The notes below the pieces were generated by a model, which worked only from the letters and a program-made list of their open reading frames with translations, did not search any database and had not been told where the DNA came from. A stretch of DNA of 64,000 bases from Hydrogenophaga crassostreae (lineage in GTDB: Bacteria > Pseudomonadota > Gammaproteobacteria > Burkholderiales > Burkholderiaceae_C): contig NZ_CP017476.1 of the NCBI RefSeq assembly GCF_001761385.1, forward strand, positions 2,345,501 through 2,409,500, read 5' to 3'. Positions 26,579 through 36,407 of this stretch are shown piece by piece. Every line of letters begins with the position of its first letter. The stretch's first letter is position 1. A program made the translations under genes and the position numbers.

Positions 26579-27325
26579 ATGTCATCCCCCAAAGTGCTTT
26601 TCGGCTTTCATGCCGTCGGCGTGCGCCTGAAGACGGCGCCGCAATCCGTTGTTGAAATCTATTACGAACCCACGCGCCGCGATGCGCGCATGCGGCAGTT
26701 CCTGGACCGCGCCAGAGAGGCCAACGTTCGGCTTATCGAGGCCGATGGCATGCGCCTGGCCAAATTGGCGGGCAGCCATGGCCACCAGGGCGTGGCCGCA
26801 CGGGTTCAGGCGATGGAACAGATTCATTCGCTGGACGAATTGCTTGAGGGGCTGGAGGCCAAGGGCGTGGCTCCCTTGCTGCTCGTGCTCGACGGCATCA
26901 CAGACCCCCACAACCTGGGTGCCTGCCTGCGGGTGGCCGATGGCGCGGGTGCCCATGCGGTGATCGCACCCAAGGACCACGCAGCGGGCATCAACGCCAC
27001 CGTAGCCAAGGTGGCCAGCGGGGCCGCCGAAACCATGCCCTATTTCATGGTGACCAACCTCGCTCGAACCCTGAATGAGCTCAAGGAACGCAGCATCTGG
27101 ATCGTCGGCACCAGTGACGATGCACCCAAAACCCTGTACCAGTCGGATTTCAAAGGCCCGACAGCGTTGGTGCTGGGCGCCGAGGGGCAGGGCATGCGCC
27201 AGCTCACCCGCAAAACTTGCGACGAGCTGGTGAGCATTCCCATGGCCGGTGCGGTCGAGAGCTTGAATGTGTCGGTGGCCAGCGGCGTGTGCCTTTACGA
27301 GGCATTGCGCCAGCGGGCTCAGTGA
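26579..27325 (+). CDS. rlmB: 23S rRNA (guanosine(2251)-2'-O)-methyltransferase
   Basis: A 248-aa SpoU-family (SPOUT) enzyme that methylates the ribose of G2251 in the 23S rRNA P-loop using S-adenosylmethionine. An N-terminal substrate-binding domain (LFGFHAV, about 1-75) is followed by the SPOUT domain with motif I LDGITDPHNLGACLR, motif II LVLGAEGQGM and motif III SIPMAGAVESLNVSVA. Its stop codon TGA overlaps the ATG of the sirtuin gene by one base, so the two are translationally coupled. Confidence 0.95.
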   Translation: MSSPKVLFGFHAVGVRLKTAPQSVVEIYYEPTRRDARMRQFLDRAREANVRLIEADGMRLAKLAGSHGHQGVAARVQAMEQIHSLDELLEGLEAKGVAPLLLVLDGITDPHNLGACLRVADGAGAHAVIAPKDHAAGINATVAKVASGAAETMPYFMVTNLARTLNELKERSIWIVGTSDDAPKTLYQSDFKGPTALVLGAEGQGMRQLTRKTCDELVSIPMAGAVESLNVSVASGVCLYEALRQRAQ

Positions 27326-28062
27326 TGACAGCCGGGCGCGACAGCGTGCGCGCCTGGGCGGCCGAGGCGCGCCACATTGCCGTTTTGACGGGCGCGGGTG
27401 TGAGCGCTGAGTCGGGCGTACCGACCTTTCGCGACGCGTTGACCGGTCTCTGGGCCCAATTCGACCCCCAGGAACTCGCCACCGAGTCCGCTTACCGGGC
27501 CCACCCCGAACGGGTCTGGGACTGGTATGCCCACCGCCGAACCATGCTGGCCAAGGCATTGCCGAATGCCGGCCATCTGGCGTTGGCACGTTTCGGTCAA
27601 ACCCATCCCGACCGATTGACGCTGGTCACCCAAAATGTGGATGGTTTGCACCAGGGCGCGGGGCAGCCCGAGACCATCGCATTGCACGGCTCGTTGATGG
27701 AAGACCGCTGGCTTGACGCCCCGCGCGCCTGCTGCAACAGCCAGCCTCCACAGGAAGGCCGCCCGCCTGTTTGCGCCACCTGCGGCAATTTGCGTCGCCC
27801 AGGGGTTGTCTGGTTTGGTGAGAACCTGCCACCTGCGGCACTCGCCGCAGCAGAGGCGGGTGTGGCACGCTGTGATGTGATGTTGGTGGTGGGCACGTCA
27901 GGGCAGGTGTACCCGGCGGCCGGCCTGGCTTTTGCTGCCCATCAACAGGGCGCCCGCGTGGTGGTGATCAACCCAGAAACCACCGAGCTGGACCGCATCG
28001 CAGACGTTTGCTTGCGCGAACCCTCTGCCATTTGTTTGCCTTTTCTACTGGAGTCTTCATGA
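27325..28062 (+). CDS. NAD-dependent protein deacylase (sirtuin, CobB-like)
   Basis: A 245-aa class III-type sirtuin. GAGVSAESGVPTFR binds NAD, TQNVDGLHQGAG and the following LHGS hold the catalytic Asn-Asp and His, and CATCG is a visible half of the zinc-binding cysteines. WDWYAHRR provides a Tyr-x-x-Arg pair which in SIRT5 and CobB favours succinyl/malonyl-lysine removal, so a desuccinylase activity is inferred. Overlaps rlmB by one base and the next lipoprotein gene by a few bases. Confidence 0.9.
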   Translation: MTAGRDSVRAWAAEARHIAVLTGAGVSAESGVPTFRDALTGLWAQFDPQELATESAYRAHPERVWDWYAHRRTMLAKALPNAGHLALARFGQTHPDRLTLVTQNVDGLHQGAGQPETIALHGSLMEDRWLDAPRACCNSQPPQEGRPPVCATCGNLRRPGVVWFGENLPPAALAAAEAGVARCDVMLVVGTSGQVYPAAGLAFAAHQQGARVVVINPETTELDRIADVCLREPSAICLPFLLESS

Positions 28063-28409
28063 ATACCTTGCATCGCTGTGTCTCATTGGGCTTGCTGGCG
28101 GTCTCGGTGACCGCATTGGTCGCCTGTACCCAGGAGCAGCAGAACAAAATCAGCCGCGACATCCAGAACTGGACCGGTACCAATGGTGTGCTGGAGGTCT
28201 ACGCCGGCGAAAAAGTGGTGCGCCGCTTTCTCAAGGTCGACAAGATCAGCACCGCGATGGGCACCAGTGACAACACACCACGCCATTACCGCTATGGCTA
28301 CGGCGTGCTCGACGAAAACCTGAACATGCAGGTGGATGCGGGCGAAAAGAAGGTGTATTTTGAAGTCAGCGACTACACCAACGTGGTGTTTTTCGAGAGC
28401 CCACGCTGA
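28059..28409 (+). CDS. Small predicted lipoprotein
   Basis: A 116-aa protein with a signal peptide and lipobox TALVACT (Cys about residue 24), followed by a helical QEQQNKISRDIQNW and a mainly beta mature part. ATG 28059 overlaps the sirtuin stop (ATGA) and CTGGAG lies just upstream, so it is translated with the preceding genes. I do not recognise the family; no enzymatic motif is seen. Confidence 0.7.
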   Translation: MNTLHRCVSLGLLAVSVTALVACTQEQQNKISRDIQNWTGTNGVLEVYAGEKVVRRFLKVDKISTAMGTSDNTPRHYRYGYGVLDENLNMQVDAGEKKVYFEVSDYTNVVFFESPR

Positions 28410-28522
28410 GCCTTTTGGATGCCTCTTGGCGTCCCATTGATGGGCGTGCCGTCTGTTTCGACCGTTTGCGCCGCTTTCGACCTATTCTTCAGAAATAGGA
28501 AATCAACCGACAGGAGTCAACC

Positions 28523-29767
28523 ATGAACCTCGTGCAACGCGTGCAAGACATTCTGCTCAAGCCCAAAGCGACGTGGCCTGAAATTGAAGCTGAGCCGGGT
28601 GATGTGAAGTCGGTTTACACCAACTACCTGGTGTACCTGGCAGCGATCCCCGCGATCGCGACCTTCATCGGCATGAGCGTGTTTGGCATGAACTTCATGG
28701 GGGCGACCATCCGTGTGCCCATCATGAGTGGCCTGGCCAATCTGGTGGTTGGGTTTGTCTTGTCGCTGGTGATGGCTTTCGTATTGGCGTTGATCGCCAA
28801 TGCATTGGCGCCCACTTTCAAGGGTGAGAAGAACCTGTTGAACGCGGTGAAGCTGATCGCTTTCGGCTCAACGGCAGGCATGGCGGGTGGCGTTTTCAAC
28901 CTGTTGCCCATGCTGTCGATGCTCGGACTGCTGGCTTCGTTGTATTCGATCTACCTGATTTACACCGGCATACCGGTCATGATGAAAGCGCCAGCAGACA
29001 AGGCCATGGGTTACACCGCGGTACTGATTGTGTGTGGCGTGGTGGCAGCCCTGCTCATGGGCGCGGCGAGTGCCCTGTTTTTAGGTCCTGATCGCGGCCA
29101 CATGATGGGCCGTGGTGCCGGTGACGATGCCAGTATTTCAATCAAGGTGCCCGGAACGGAGATCTCCATCAACACGGCCAAGCTGGAAGAGGCGGGCAAA
29201 AAAGTGGAAGAAGCCAGCAAGCAAATGGAGGCCGCACAAGCGTCGGGCGATCAGGAGGCGGCCAGCAAAGCCATGGGCGCGATGCTCGGAGCCGCCATGG
29301 GCGGTGGCGGCGACAGCGGCAAACCCTTTCCCCCTGAGAAACTGCAAACCTTCGTGCCCGAAAAGCTCGGTGATCTGGCACGCACGTCGATCGAAGCCCG
29401 CACCGACAACGCCATGGGCTTGAGCTTCTCCAGCGTTGAGGCTCTGTACTCCAAGGACGACAAATCGATCAACTTGACGGTGCAGGACATCGGCGCAGTG
29501 AAGGTGCTCGCGATGGGCATGGCCGCATGGGCGTCTTCAACCATCAACCGCGAAACCCAGGATGAAGTGGAGCGTGTTTACAAGAAGGATGGCGTTACCT
29601 ACAAAGAGGAATACCGCAAGGATGGCAGCCAGACGGACTACGGCATCATGTTGCCGAACGGCCTGATGGTCGACGCGACAGCCAATGGCATTGACATCGA
29701 CACGCTCAAGGCGGCTGTCGCAAACATGGACATGGGGGCCCTTGGGGCGCTGACGCGCGCGAAGTAG
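28523..29767 (+). CDS. Yip1-family membrane protein with extended C-terminal domain
   Basis: A 414-aa inner-membrane protein. The N-terminal part (LVQRVQDILLKPKATWPEIEAE, then five hydrophobic helices to about residue 195) matches bacterial YIP1-domain proteins. An extra-membrane part of about 210 residues follows, with an Ala/Gly/Met-rich coiled stretch around 235-270 and a beta-rich end. AGGAG precedes the ATG. No biochemical role is established for this family in bacteria as far as I know. Confidence 0.75.
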   Translation: MNLVQRVQDILLKPKATWPEIEAEPGDVKSVYTNYLVYLAAIPAIATFIGMSVFGMNFMGATIRVPIMSGLANLVVGFVLSLVMAFVLALIANALAPTFKGEKNLLNAVKLIAFGSTAGMAGGVFNLLPMLSMLGLLASLYSIYLIYTGIPVMMKAPADKAMGYTAVLIVCGVVAALLMGAASALFLGPDRGHMMGRGAGDDASISIKVPGTEISINTAKLEEAGKKVEEASKQMEAAQASGDQEAASKAMGAMLGAAMGGGGDSGKPFPPEKLQTFVPEKLGDLARTSIEARTDNAMGLSFSSVEALYSKDDKSINLTVQDIGAVKVLAMGMAAWASSTINRETQDEVERVYKKDGVTYKEEYRKDGSQTDYGIMLPNGLMVDATANGIDIDTLKAAVANMDMGALGALTRAK

Positions 29768-29815
29768 CCGTCGTGGCGATTCACGATTGGAGTCGCCAGT
29801 TGCCGCGAAGCCGGG

Positions 29816-30412
29816 CTATACCCATCCCATGGCGCCGAGAACGGCGCCTGCGCCAATCAACCACAGCAAGTGAATCCGGGTGCGCCAGACCAGCAGAGTG
29901 GTAACCGCAGTCAGCAGCCACAGGCGCCAGTCATGCGCCACCTGGTCGTGGGCCGCCATCAGCAGCCATCCGGTGGCAATCAGCAAGGCAATCACGATGG
30001 GCGCCATGCCCGCCTTGAACGCTCGCACCGATCGCAGTTGCCGGTTCGCATGGGCCCAGCGGGTAGCGGTGTAGGTCACGACGGAAGAGGGCAACATGAT
30101 CGCCACCAAGGCGATCAACATGCCCAAAAGCGCCAGCATCCAGGCCACCCCCCCCACCTGTGGCCCACCGCCTGCGTTGAGCCCCACGTTCCAGCCCATC
30201 AAAGCCACGAACAGCACATTGGGTCCCGGCGCTGCCTGGGACAGTGCGATAGACGAGGTGAACTGTGTCTCGCTCAACCAGCCTTGCTCGGTGACCAGGT
30301 AGCGATGCATGTCGGGTGCCGTGGTGATGGCGCCGCCGATGGCGAGCAATGAGAGGGACGCGAAATGGTTGAAGAGTTCAACCCAGTTGGAGAGGGTAGG
30401 CAGCATGTTCAT
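29816..30412 (-). CDS. Chromate transporter family protein (C-terminal-type half)
   Basis: A 198-aa membrane protein of the CHR family, the second partner of a split short-chain pair. It has SLLAIGGAITTAPDMHR near the N-terminus, SQAAPGPN in the conserved PGP motif, and five to six hydrophobic helices. ATG 30412 overlaps the stop of the upstream partner as ATGA, so both are translated together and probably form a heterodimer. Chromate efflux is the known role of the family; sulfate-like anions are possible. Confidence 0.85.
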   Translation of the reverse strand: MNMLPTLSNWVELFNHFASLSLLAIGGAITTAPDMHRYLVTEQGWLSETQFTSSIALSQAAPGPNVLFVALMGWNVGLNAGGGPQVGGVAWMLALLGMLIALVAIMLPSSVVTYTATRWAHANRQLRSVRAFKAGMAPIVIALLIATGWLLMAAHDQVAHDWRLWLLTAVTTLLVWRTRIHLLWLIGAGAVLGAMGWV

Positions 30413-31035
30413 GGCACCGCTCCCTGAGCCAGCCGCTCTTTCAGGCCGAGCACCCGGTAGGTCCAGATGCACGCCACCCCGCCGATGCCCAGCAAGACCC
30501 AGACCAGCGGCCAGCGCAGCAGGGCGATTGCCACAAATGTCATTGCAGCGATGGCGATGCACAAGGCCCTGCCCATGGGGTTGTTGTCCAGAGCGGCGAT
30601 CAGCTTGATACCGGTGGCGGTGATCAGCCCAGATGCCACCGCACCCATGCCGCGAAGAGCGCCTTGAGCGAGCGGTGTGTCGGCCACATTGCCATACAGA
30701 ATGGCCAGCAACAGCACGATGACCAGTGGTGCTGCCAACATGCCAGCGAGGGCGGCGAGCGCCCCGGGAAGGCCAAAATGGCGCCCGCCAATCATCATCG
30801 AAAGGTTGACCACATTGGGTCCGGGCATGATTTGAGCGACTGCCCAGTCTTCCAGAAACTCTTCGCGCGTCAACCAACGCTTTTTCTCCACGACTTCCCG
30901 TTGCACGATCGCCAGCACGCCGCCAAATCCTTGCAGGGCGAGCATGGTGAATGAGACAAAGAGATCGGTCCTGGATTGCGGCCGGCAAATGGCTGCGTCA
31001 GCCAATAGCGAATCTGTTGGGGTGGGTGGTGGCAT
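30409..31035 (-). CDS. Chromate transporter family protein (N-terminal-type half)
   Basis: A 208-aa membrane protein, first partner of the split CHR pair. The CHR signature is clear: FTMLALQGFGGVLAIVQ, then RWLTREEFLEDWAVAQ and IMPGPNVVNLSMM, with about six helices. It overlaps its partner by 4 bases. Two-gene short CHR pairs are known to give chromate resistance by proton-coupled efflux when both are made. Confidence 0.86.
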   Translation of the reverse strand: MPPPTPTDSLLADAAICRPQSRTDLFVSFTMLALQGFGGVLAIVQREVVEKKRWLTREEFLEDWAVAQIMPGPNVVNLSMMIGGRHFGLPGALAALAGMLAAPLVIVLLLAILYGNVADTPLAQGALRGMGAVASGLITATGIKLIAALDNNPMGRALCIAIAAMTFVAIALLRWPLVWVLLGIGGVACIWTYRVLGLKERLAQGAVP

Positions 31036-31128
31036 CCCTCGATTATCGAGTGCAGCTCGGCACGAGGGTATTGATACGGGGTGCGCTGCTGACCGGGTTT
31101 ACCGAAACCGGGACGGCTTCACGCCGTT

Positions 31129-31518
31129 TTACACGGCCCCGGCCATCAGTTCTTGAACTTTGGCCACATCCAGGGGCTTGGTCACATAGCCATTGATGCT
31201 TGGAATGGACTGGGCGCGCTCACGGTCCATCGGGTTGCCCGACGATGTCAGCATCACCACGATGACCGACGACTTGTTGGCCAGCAGTGGCTGAGCTCTT
31301 TCAGCCACCTCGAACCCGTCCATCATGGGCATGTTGATGTCAAGAAACACGCACGTTGATGTGTCTCCCAGGTCATCCTTGAAAAACGCCAGCGCGTCAA
31401 GTCCGTTTTCAAACACGAGCACCTCGCCGCTGAAACCGGCCCGCCGAATCATGATCTCGTGATACACGTTGTCGGCCTCGTTGTCGTCGATCAAGACGAA
31501 GCGTTCATAGGCACTCAT
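31129..31518 (-). CDS. Single-domain response regulator (Rcp1-like)
   Basis: A 129-aa receiver without an output domain. VLIDDNEADNVYH gives the acidic pair, FLDINMPMMDGFE the phospho-Asp (about residue 62), MLTSSGN the Ser/Thr switch and VTKPLD the Lys. ATG 31518 lies 10 bp after the upstream GAF/PAS kinase stop, so kinase and receiver form one unit. Such receivers usually act by protein contact or phosphotransfer. Confidence 0.88.
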   Translation of the reverse strand: MSAYERFVLIDDNEADNVYHEIMIRRAGFSGEVLVFENGLDALAFFKDDLGDTSTCVFLDINMPMMDGFEVAERAQPLLANKSSVIVVMLTSSGNPMDRERAQSIPSINGYVTKPLDVAKVQELMAGAV

Positions 31519-31528
31519 TTCCGTTCCT

Positions 31529-33148
31529 TTATTTGACACCAGTGGTTGGATGGGGGAGAGACAGCGAGAAGCAACTGCCCTTGCCGGGATCCGAACGCAC
31601 GGATACACGCCCATGGTGCAGTTCGGTTATTCGCCGGCAGATGGACAAACCCAACCCCGTACCATCGTATTCCTTTCCCGAGTGCAGGCGCTTGAACATT
31701 TCGAAGATGTTGGCCAACTGATGCTCGTGCATGCCAATGCCGTTGTCTTGCACCTCGATGTGCAGCCAGTCTCCTTCGGTCTTCGAGGCAATGCGCACGA
31801 GTGGCGGCACGCCCTTGCGCGCAAACTTCAGACCGTTGGCCACCAAGTTCTGCAACGCAATGCGCAAAAGCGAGGCATCACCGACGGTGGTCGGCAAGTG
31901 CCCGACTTCGATTCGGCCTCCGGAGCGCTGCAGGGCTGCATTCAGGTCTTCTTGCACCTCTTCGGCGATCTGGTTGAGGTCGATGGGCTTGAGGTTCAGC
32001 GCATGTTCTTCGAGGTGCAGGAAATTCAGCAGATCGTCGAGCAGCGAAGCCATGCGCCGCCCTCCGGCTTGCACGTAGTGGAGGTTGCGCCGGGCCATGG
32101 CGGACTGGCCGAGGCTTTCATCCTCGGCCAGCAGCGAGGCGAAGTTGTTGATGGTGTTGATGGGTTCGCGCAGATCGTGCGAAATGATGTGGATGAAGCG
32201 TTCCTGCTCCAGGGTCTTGTGCTCCAGCATGGCTACCGTTGAACGCAACTGTTCCTCGCGCTCTTTCAGCTTTTGAATGTCATGCGTGCGCACGATCACA
32301 CCGCTGATCGAGCCATCGTTGTCGCGCGCTGGCAGATAGGTCACCTCCACATGGCGCGTCCCTTTGCCAGGAAAATCGATGGTCGCTTCAAAGTCGACCT
32401 GTTCGCCCGCCAAGGCTTGGTCGAAAAAGGTTTTGGTTGTCTGGAACAACGCTTTGCCCAGCAAGTCTTGCACGCTGCGGTTCACGATGTCGACAGGTTC
32501 GCGAGCCCAATAGCTAAGGTAAGTCTGGTTGACGTACCGGTAGATGTAGTTGGTGTCGACAAAGGACATCAGGTCCAGGCCCGACGTGCTCAGCGCGGTG
32601 AGGTATTCGTTGCGCCGCAACATGGTGGCCGCTCGCCGTTCACTTTCTTCCCGGCCGCTGTGCTCGTGCTTCAGCAGGGTCACCACCAGGCTGGCGAGCG
32701 CACACAGTGCCTGCTGCTGTGCCGCGTCGATGTGCCGGGGTTGCCGGTCAATCACGCAGACCGTACCCAGGGCAAATCCGTCGTCTGAAACGATGGGCGC
32801 GCCTGCATAGAAGCGAATGCCGGGATCGCTGGTGACCAACGGGTTGTCATGGAAGCGCTGGTCCTGCGTCGCGTCTTCGACCACCAGAACCTCTTTGGGT
32901 CTCAGTATGGCGTGGGAACAGAAGGCCACCTCCCGCTCCGTTTCCGAGGGATCAAGGCCGATTCGCGACTTGAACCACTGCCTGTCCCGGTCGACAAACG
33001 ATATCAGCGCGATGGGTGTACCGCAGATGGCTGAGGCCAACGTCGTGATTTCATCGAACGCCTTTTGTGGCAGCGTGTCGAGCACGCCAAAACTGAACAG
33101 CTTGGCCAGCCGCTGTTCTTCATCGTCGGGGAGAGGTGCAACTTGCAT
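31529..33148 (-). CDS. GAF-PAS sensor histidine kinase, soluble
   Basis: A 539-aa protein without membrane helices. N-terminal GAF domain (about residues 10-160, with FSFGVLDTLPQKAFDEIT and AGAPIVSDDG), a PAS domain (about 175-300, with YRYVNQTYLSYW), a coiled coil, HisKA with HIISHDLREPINTI (about 320) and HATPase_c with NLVANGLKFARK, VQDNGIGM and GTGLGLSICRRI. It should phosphorylate the adjacent single-domain receiver. The GAF lacks a recognisable bilin Cys in the sequence I read, so a phytochrome role is not supported. Confidence 0.88.
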   Translation of the reverse strand: MQVAPLPDDEEQRLAKLFSFGVLDTLPQKAFDEITTLASAICGTPIALISFVDRDRQWFKSRIGLDPSETEREVAFCSHAILRPKEVLVVEDATQDQRFHDNPLVTSDPGIRFYAGAPIVSDDGFALGTVCVIDRQPRHIDAAQQQALCALASLVVTLLKHEHSGREESERRAATMLRRNEYLTALSTSGLDLMSFVDTNYIYRYVNQTYLSYWAREPVDIVNRSVQDLLGKALFQTTKTFFDQALAGEQVDFEATIDFPGKGTRHVEVTYLPARDNDGSISGVIVRTHDIQKLKEREEQLRSTVAMLEHKTLEQERFIHIISHDLREPINTINNFASLLAEDESLGQSAMARRNLHYVQAGGRRMASLLDDLLNFLHLEEHALNLKPIDLNQIAEEVQEDLNAALQRSGGRIEVGHLPTTVGDASLLRIALQNLVANGLKFARKGVPPLVRIASKTEGDWLHIEVQDNGIGMHEHQLANIFEMFKRLHSGKEYDGTGLGLSICRRITELHHGRVSVRSDPGKGSCFSLSLPHPTTGVK

Positions 33149-33317
33149 AGTTGCGAACCATTCTAGGGAGTTGGTCTGGGTCCCATAGCGTTGAAAAGCC
33201 CAGCTTCATCAGTGCAGCCAGAGTGATGCCAACTAAAGCGCTACATCACTTGCGCATTTCAGCCGGCGTTCGTGAAGATTGGCACACTCTGTTGCAGAAA
33301 ACCTCGAGGGCTCAGCG

Positions 33318-34061
33318 CTACACCGACATGCCGCCCGAGACCTCGATCACCGCGCCGTTGATGTAGCTGGCTTCGTCGCTGGCCAGAAATGCGTAGACAT
33401 TGGCGATTTCTTCGGCCCTGCCCAGCCGGCGCAAGGGAACGCGCTGCTCCATTTCCTGGATCACTTTGTCGGGGATGGTCGAAAGAATGGGTGTGGAAAT
33501 GAAGCCGGGCGCCACCGCGTTGACGCGCACGCCTTTGGGACCGAGCTCGCGGCTCCAGGTTTTGGTGAAGCCGATCACACCGAATTTGCTGGCGGCGTAG
33601 TTGGTCTGGCCGAAGTTGCCATAGATACCCACAACCGAAGAAGCGTTGAGAATGACGCCGCTGCCTTGCGCGGTCATGGTGTCGGCCACGGCCTGGGCGC
33701 AATGGAACACACCGCGCAGGTTGACATCGATGACGCGGTCGAACTGCTCCAGCGTCATTTTTTGCAGCCGGGCATCCTGCGTGATGCCCGCGTTGTTGAC
33801 CAGGGTATCGATGCGGCCAAAGCGCTCTTTCACCTGGGCCACCACCGCGTCCACCATCTCGCGCTGCGTCACGTCCATCACAAAACCCACCGCCGTGGCG
33901 CCCAGCGCTTCGCATTGTTTCACGGCGTCGTCCACTGCGGCCTGTTTGACGTCACATATGACGACGGTGGCGCCCTCGGCGGCGAATTTCAACGCGGTGG
34001 CCAGGCCAATACCCTGGGCGGCGCCGGTGATGAGGCTGATTTTTCCTTCGAGACGTTTCAT
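33318..34061 (-). CDS. SDR-family 3-ketoacyl reductase / 3-hydroxyacyl-CoA dehydrogenase
   Basis: A 247-aa short-chain dehydrogenase. [12 protein letters not shown] binds the nucleotide, NNAGI follows, and the catalytic Ser-Tyr-Lys are in [10 protein letters not shown] and NYAASK. It resembles FabG (3-oxoacyl-ACP reductase) and PhaB. It is the last gene of a unit with FadJ- and FadA-type genes, so a role in fatty acyl-CoA oxidation or polyhydroxyalkanoate metabolism is more likely than fatty acid synthesis. Substrate and cofactor preference are not determined. Confidence 0.85.
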   Translation of the reverse strand: MKRLEGKISLITGAAQGIGLATALKFAAEGATVVICDVKQAAVDDAVKQCEALGATAVGFVMDVTQREMVDAVVAQVKERFGRIDTLVNNAGITQDARLQKMTLEQFDRVIDVNLRGVFHCAQAVADTMTAQGSGVILNASSVVGIYGNFGQTNYAASKFGVIGFTKTWSRELGPKGVRVNAVAPGFISTPILSTIPDKVIQEMEQRVPLRRLGRAEEIANVYAFLASDEASYINGAVIEVSGGMSV

Positions 34062-34163
34062 GGCAAATGGGTGGTTCAGAGGTTGTCGAAAAAGGGCCGG
34101 AGGGCAGGCTGCCCTCCGGCGGTTTTGAGTGTAGAGGCGCAGGTTGGCGCGCCGCTGACAGGG

Positions 34164-36308
34164 TCAGTAGGCGGGCTGGTGCTGTCGCAGGGCGGTGATA
34201 ACTGCGTCATTCAAGGCGAATCCGGGGCCGAACTGGGTCGCCAGCGATGCACAGCGTTGCTCGAAGGCATCGACGCCCATGGCGTAAATGAACTGGAGGG
34301 CACCGCCGGTGTAAGCCGGGAAGCCGATACCAAAAATGGAACCGATGTTGCCGTCGTGCACGGTGGTGAGCACGCCTTCGGCCAGGCAGCGGGCCGTTTC
34401 AACGGCCTGGCGGTACAGCAGCCGGTCCTTGACGTCCTGCAGGTCCCACTTGGCGTCGGCCTTTTCGAAACGGGTTTGGAGCTCTGGCCACAGGTGCTTC
34501 CTGCCGCCCTCGGGGTATTCGTAAAACCCGCCACCGCCGGCTCGGCCCGGTCGTTTGAGCTCTTTGACCATCATTTCCACCAGCAGCTCGCCGGGTGTGG
34601 CGGTGTAAGTTTCCCCGCTGGCTTGCAGGTCGGCGCGGGTTTGGTCCAGCACGTGTACCGACAACGACAACGCGGTCTCATCCAGCACCGCCAGCGGCCC
34701 CACAGGCATGCCGGCCTGCATGGCGGCGTTTTCGATCACCGGCGCGGGAATGCCTTCGCCCAGCATGGCTGCGCCTTCCATAACGAAGGTGCCAAAGGTG
34801 CGGCTGGTGTAAAAACCGCGTGAGTCGTTGACCACGATGGGCAACTTGCCCAGGGCCTGCACGTAGTCGAATGCACGGGCGATGGTTTCGTCGTCGGTGG
34901 CCTTGCCGCGGATGATTTCCACCAGCTTCATCTTGTCGACCGGGCTGAAAAAATGGATGCCGACAAACTTGCTGGGCTTGGCGCTGGCAGTGGCCAGGCC
35001 CGAGATCGGCAGGGTGGAGGTGTTGCTGGCGAAAAAGCCGCCGTCGGCCAGCATGGGCTCGGCTTCCTGCGTGACACGGGCTTTGAGTTCGCGTTGCTCG
35101 AAGACGGCTTCGATGATCAGGTCGCAGCCTTTCAAATCGACCGCGCTCTCGGTGGGTGTGATCAGCGCCAGCAGGGCTTGCTGCTTCTCGGCGCTCATCT
35201 GCTTTTTGTCCACGCGCTTTTGTGTCAATTTGGCGCTGTAGCTTTTGCCCGTCTCGGCATTGGCGAGGCTCACGTCTTTCAACACCGTGGTAATGCCGCG
35301 CGCAGCCTGCGCATAAGCGATACCAGCGCCCATCATCCCGGCGCCCAGAATGCCTACCTTTTTGGGCTGGTAGCGTGGCACATCGCCGGGGCGGCTGCGC
35401 CCGCTGCGGATCGCACCCATGTTGAAGAAGAAGGTGTTGACCATGTTCTTTGCCACCTGGCCCACCGCGACCTTCGCGAGGTAGCGCGACTCGATGCGCG
35501 TGGCGGTGTCGTAGTCGACGAGCGCGCCTTCGACCATCGCGGCCAGCGCCGCCTCAGGCGCCGGGTAAAGACCGCGCGTGGTCTTCTTCAGCATCGCGGG
35601 CGCCACGGTGAGCGCGGCTGCGATCTTGGGGTTGCTCGGTGTACCACCGGGCATTTTGTAGGCCTTGTCGTCCCAGGGCTGGATGGACTGGGGGTGGGCG
35701 GCGACCCAGGCCAGTGCTTTGGCCCGCAGCTCGCTCGCATCGGCCACCAGTTCGTGCACCAGACCCAGTTCCAGCGCCTGCCTGGGGTTGAACAGCTTGC
35801 TTTCCAGAATAAAGGGCTGCGCGCCCATGAGGCCGAGCAGTCGGGTCATTTTGGTGATGCCCGTGGCACCCGGGATCAGTCCCAGGGTGATCTCGGGCAG
35901 GCCGAGTTGAATCTTGGGGTTGTCCACTGCGATGCGGTGGTGGCCCACCAGCGCCACTTCCCAGCCCCCGCCCAGGGCCGAGCCGTTGATGCAACTCACC
36001 ACCGGAACACCGAGAGTTTCCAGCGTGCGGAAGTTCCGCTTCATTTGCTCGATCTCGTTGAACAACGTGACCGTGTCCACCGCCCTGTGGCGCATCAGGC
36101 CCTTGAGATCGGCGCCGGCAAAAAACGTGGTCGCCTTGGCCGAAGCGAGCACAACGCCTTTGATTTGCGCTTTGTCCTTCAACACCTGGGAAGTGGCCTC
36201 AGTGAGATCGGTCTGCCACTGGGCACACATGGTGTTGACCTGCGAGTCCGGTTCGTCAAAGGTGAGCGTGGCGATGCCGTCGGCGAGTTCGTAGCGGATG
36301 GTTTTCAT
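34164..36308 (-). CDS. fadJ: Multifunctional enoyl-CoA hydratase / 3-hydroxyacyl-CoA dehydrogenase
   Basis: A 714-aa fatty-acid oxidation complex alpha subunit. The crotonase domain (about residues 1-190) has the oxyanion segments FFAGADLKGL and INGSALGGGWE with Glu in GLPEITLGLIPGATG. The NAD-binding domain begins with GILGAGMMGAGIAY (about 320) and the dehydrogenase region has HFFSPVDKMKLVE and SRGFYTSR, followed by two C-terminal helical domains. Performs hydration and dehydrogenation of enoyl-CoA in beta-oxidation. The FadJ versus FadB name is a choice; the sequence supports the family firmly. It sits between FadA- and SDR-type genes. Confidence 0.9.
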   Translation of the reverse strand: MKTIRYELADGIATLTFDEPDSQVNTMCAQWQTDLTEATSQVLKDKAQIKGVVLASAKATTFFAGADLKGLMRHRAVDTVTLFNEIEQMKRNFRTLETLGVPVVSCINGSALGGGWEVALVGHHRIAVDNPKIQLGLPEITLGLIPGATGITKMTRLLGLMGAQPFILESKLFNPRQALELGLVHELVADASELRAKALAWVAAHPQSIQPWDDKAYKMPGGTPSNPKIAAALTVAPAMLKKTTRGLYPAPEAALAAMVEGALVDYDTATRIESRYLAKVAVGQVAKNMVNTFFFNMGAIRSGRSRPGDVPRYQPKKVGILGAGMMGAGIAYAQAARGITTVLKDVSLANAETGKSYSAKLTQKRVDKKQMSAEKQQALLALITPTESAVDLKGCDLIIEAVFEQRELKARVTQEAEPMLADGGFFASNTSTLPISGLATASAKPSKFVGIHFFSPVDKMKLVEIIRGKATDDETIARAFDYVQALGKLPIVVNDSRGFYTSRTFGTFVMEGAAMLGEGIPAPVIENAAMQAGMPVGPLAVLDETALSLSVHVLDQTRADLQASGETYTATPGELLVEMMVKELKRPGRAGGGGFYEYPEGGRKHLWPELQTRFEKADAKWDLQDVKDRLLYRQAVETARCLAEGVLTTVHDGNIGSIFGIGFPAYTGGALQFIYAMGVDAFEQRCASLATQFGPGFALNDAVITALRQHQPAY

Positions 36309-36407
36309 GATGGGTCAATCCTCAATGCGTGTCTGGAACAGAGCGGTGTCCGGAGCAAGATTTCTTTACCAAGGACCCCGTGGAACCGGCTATGCCAGTC
36401 CACCAGG

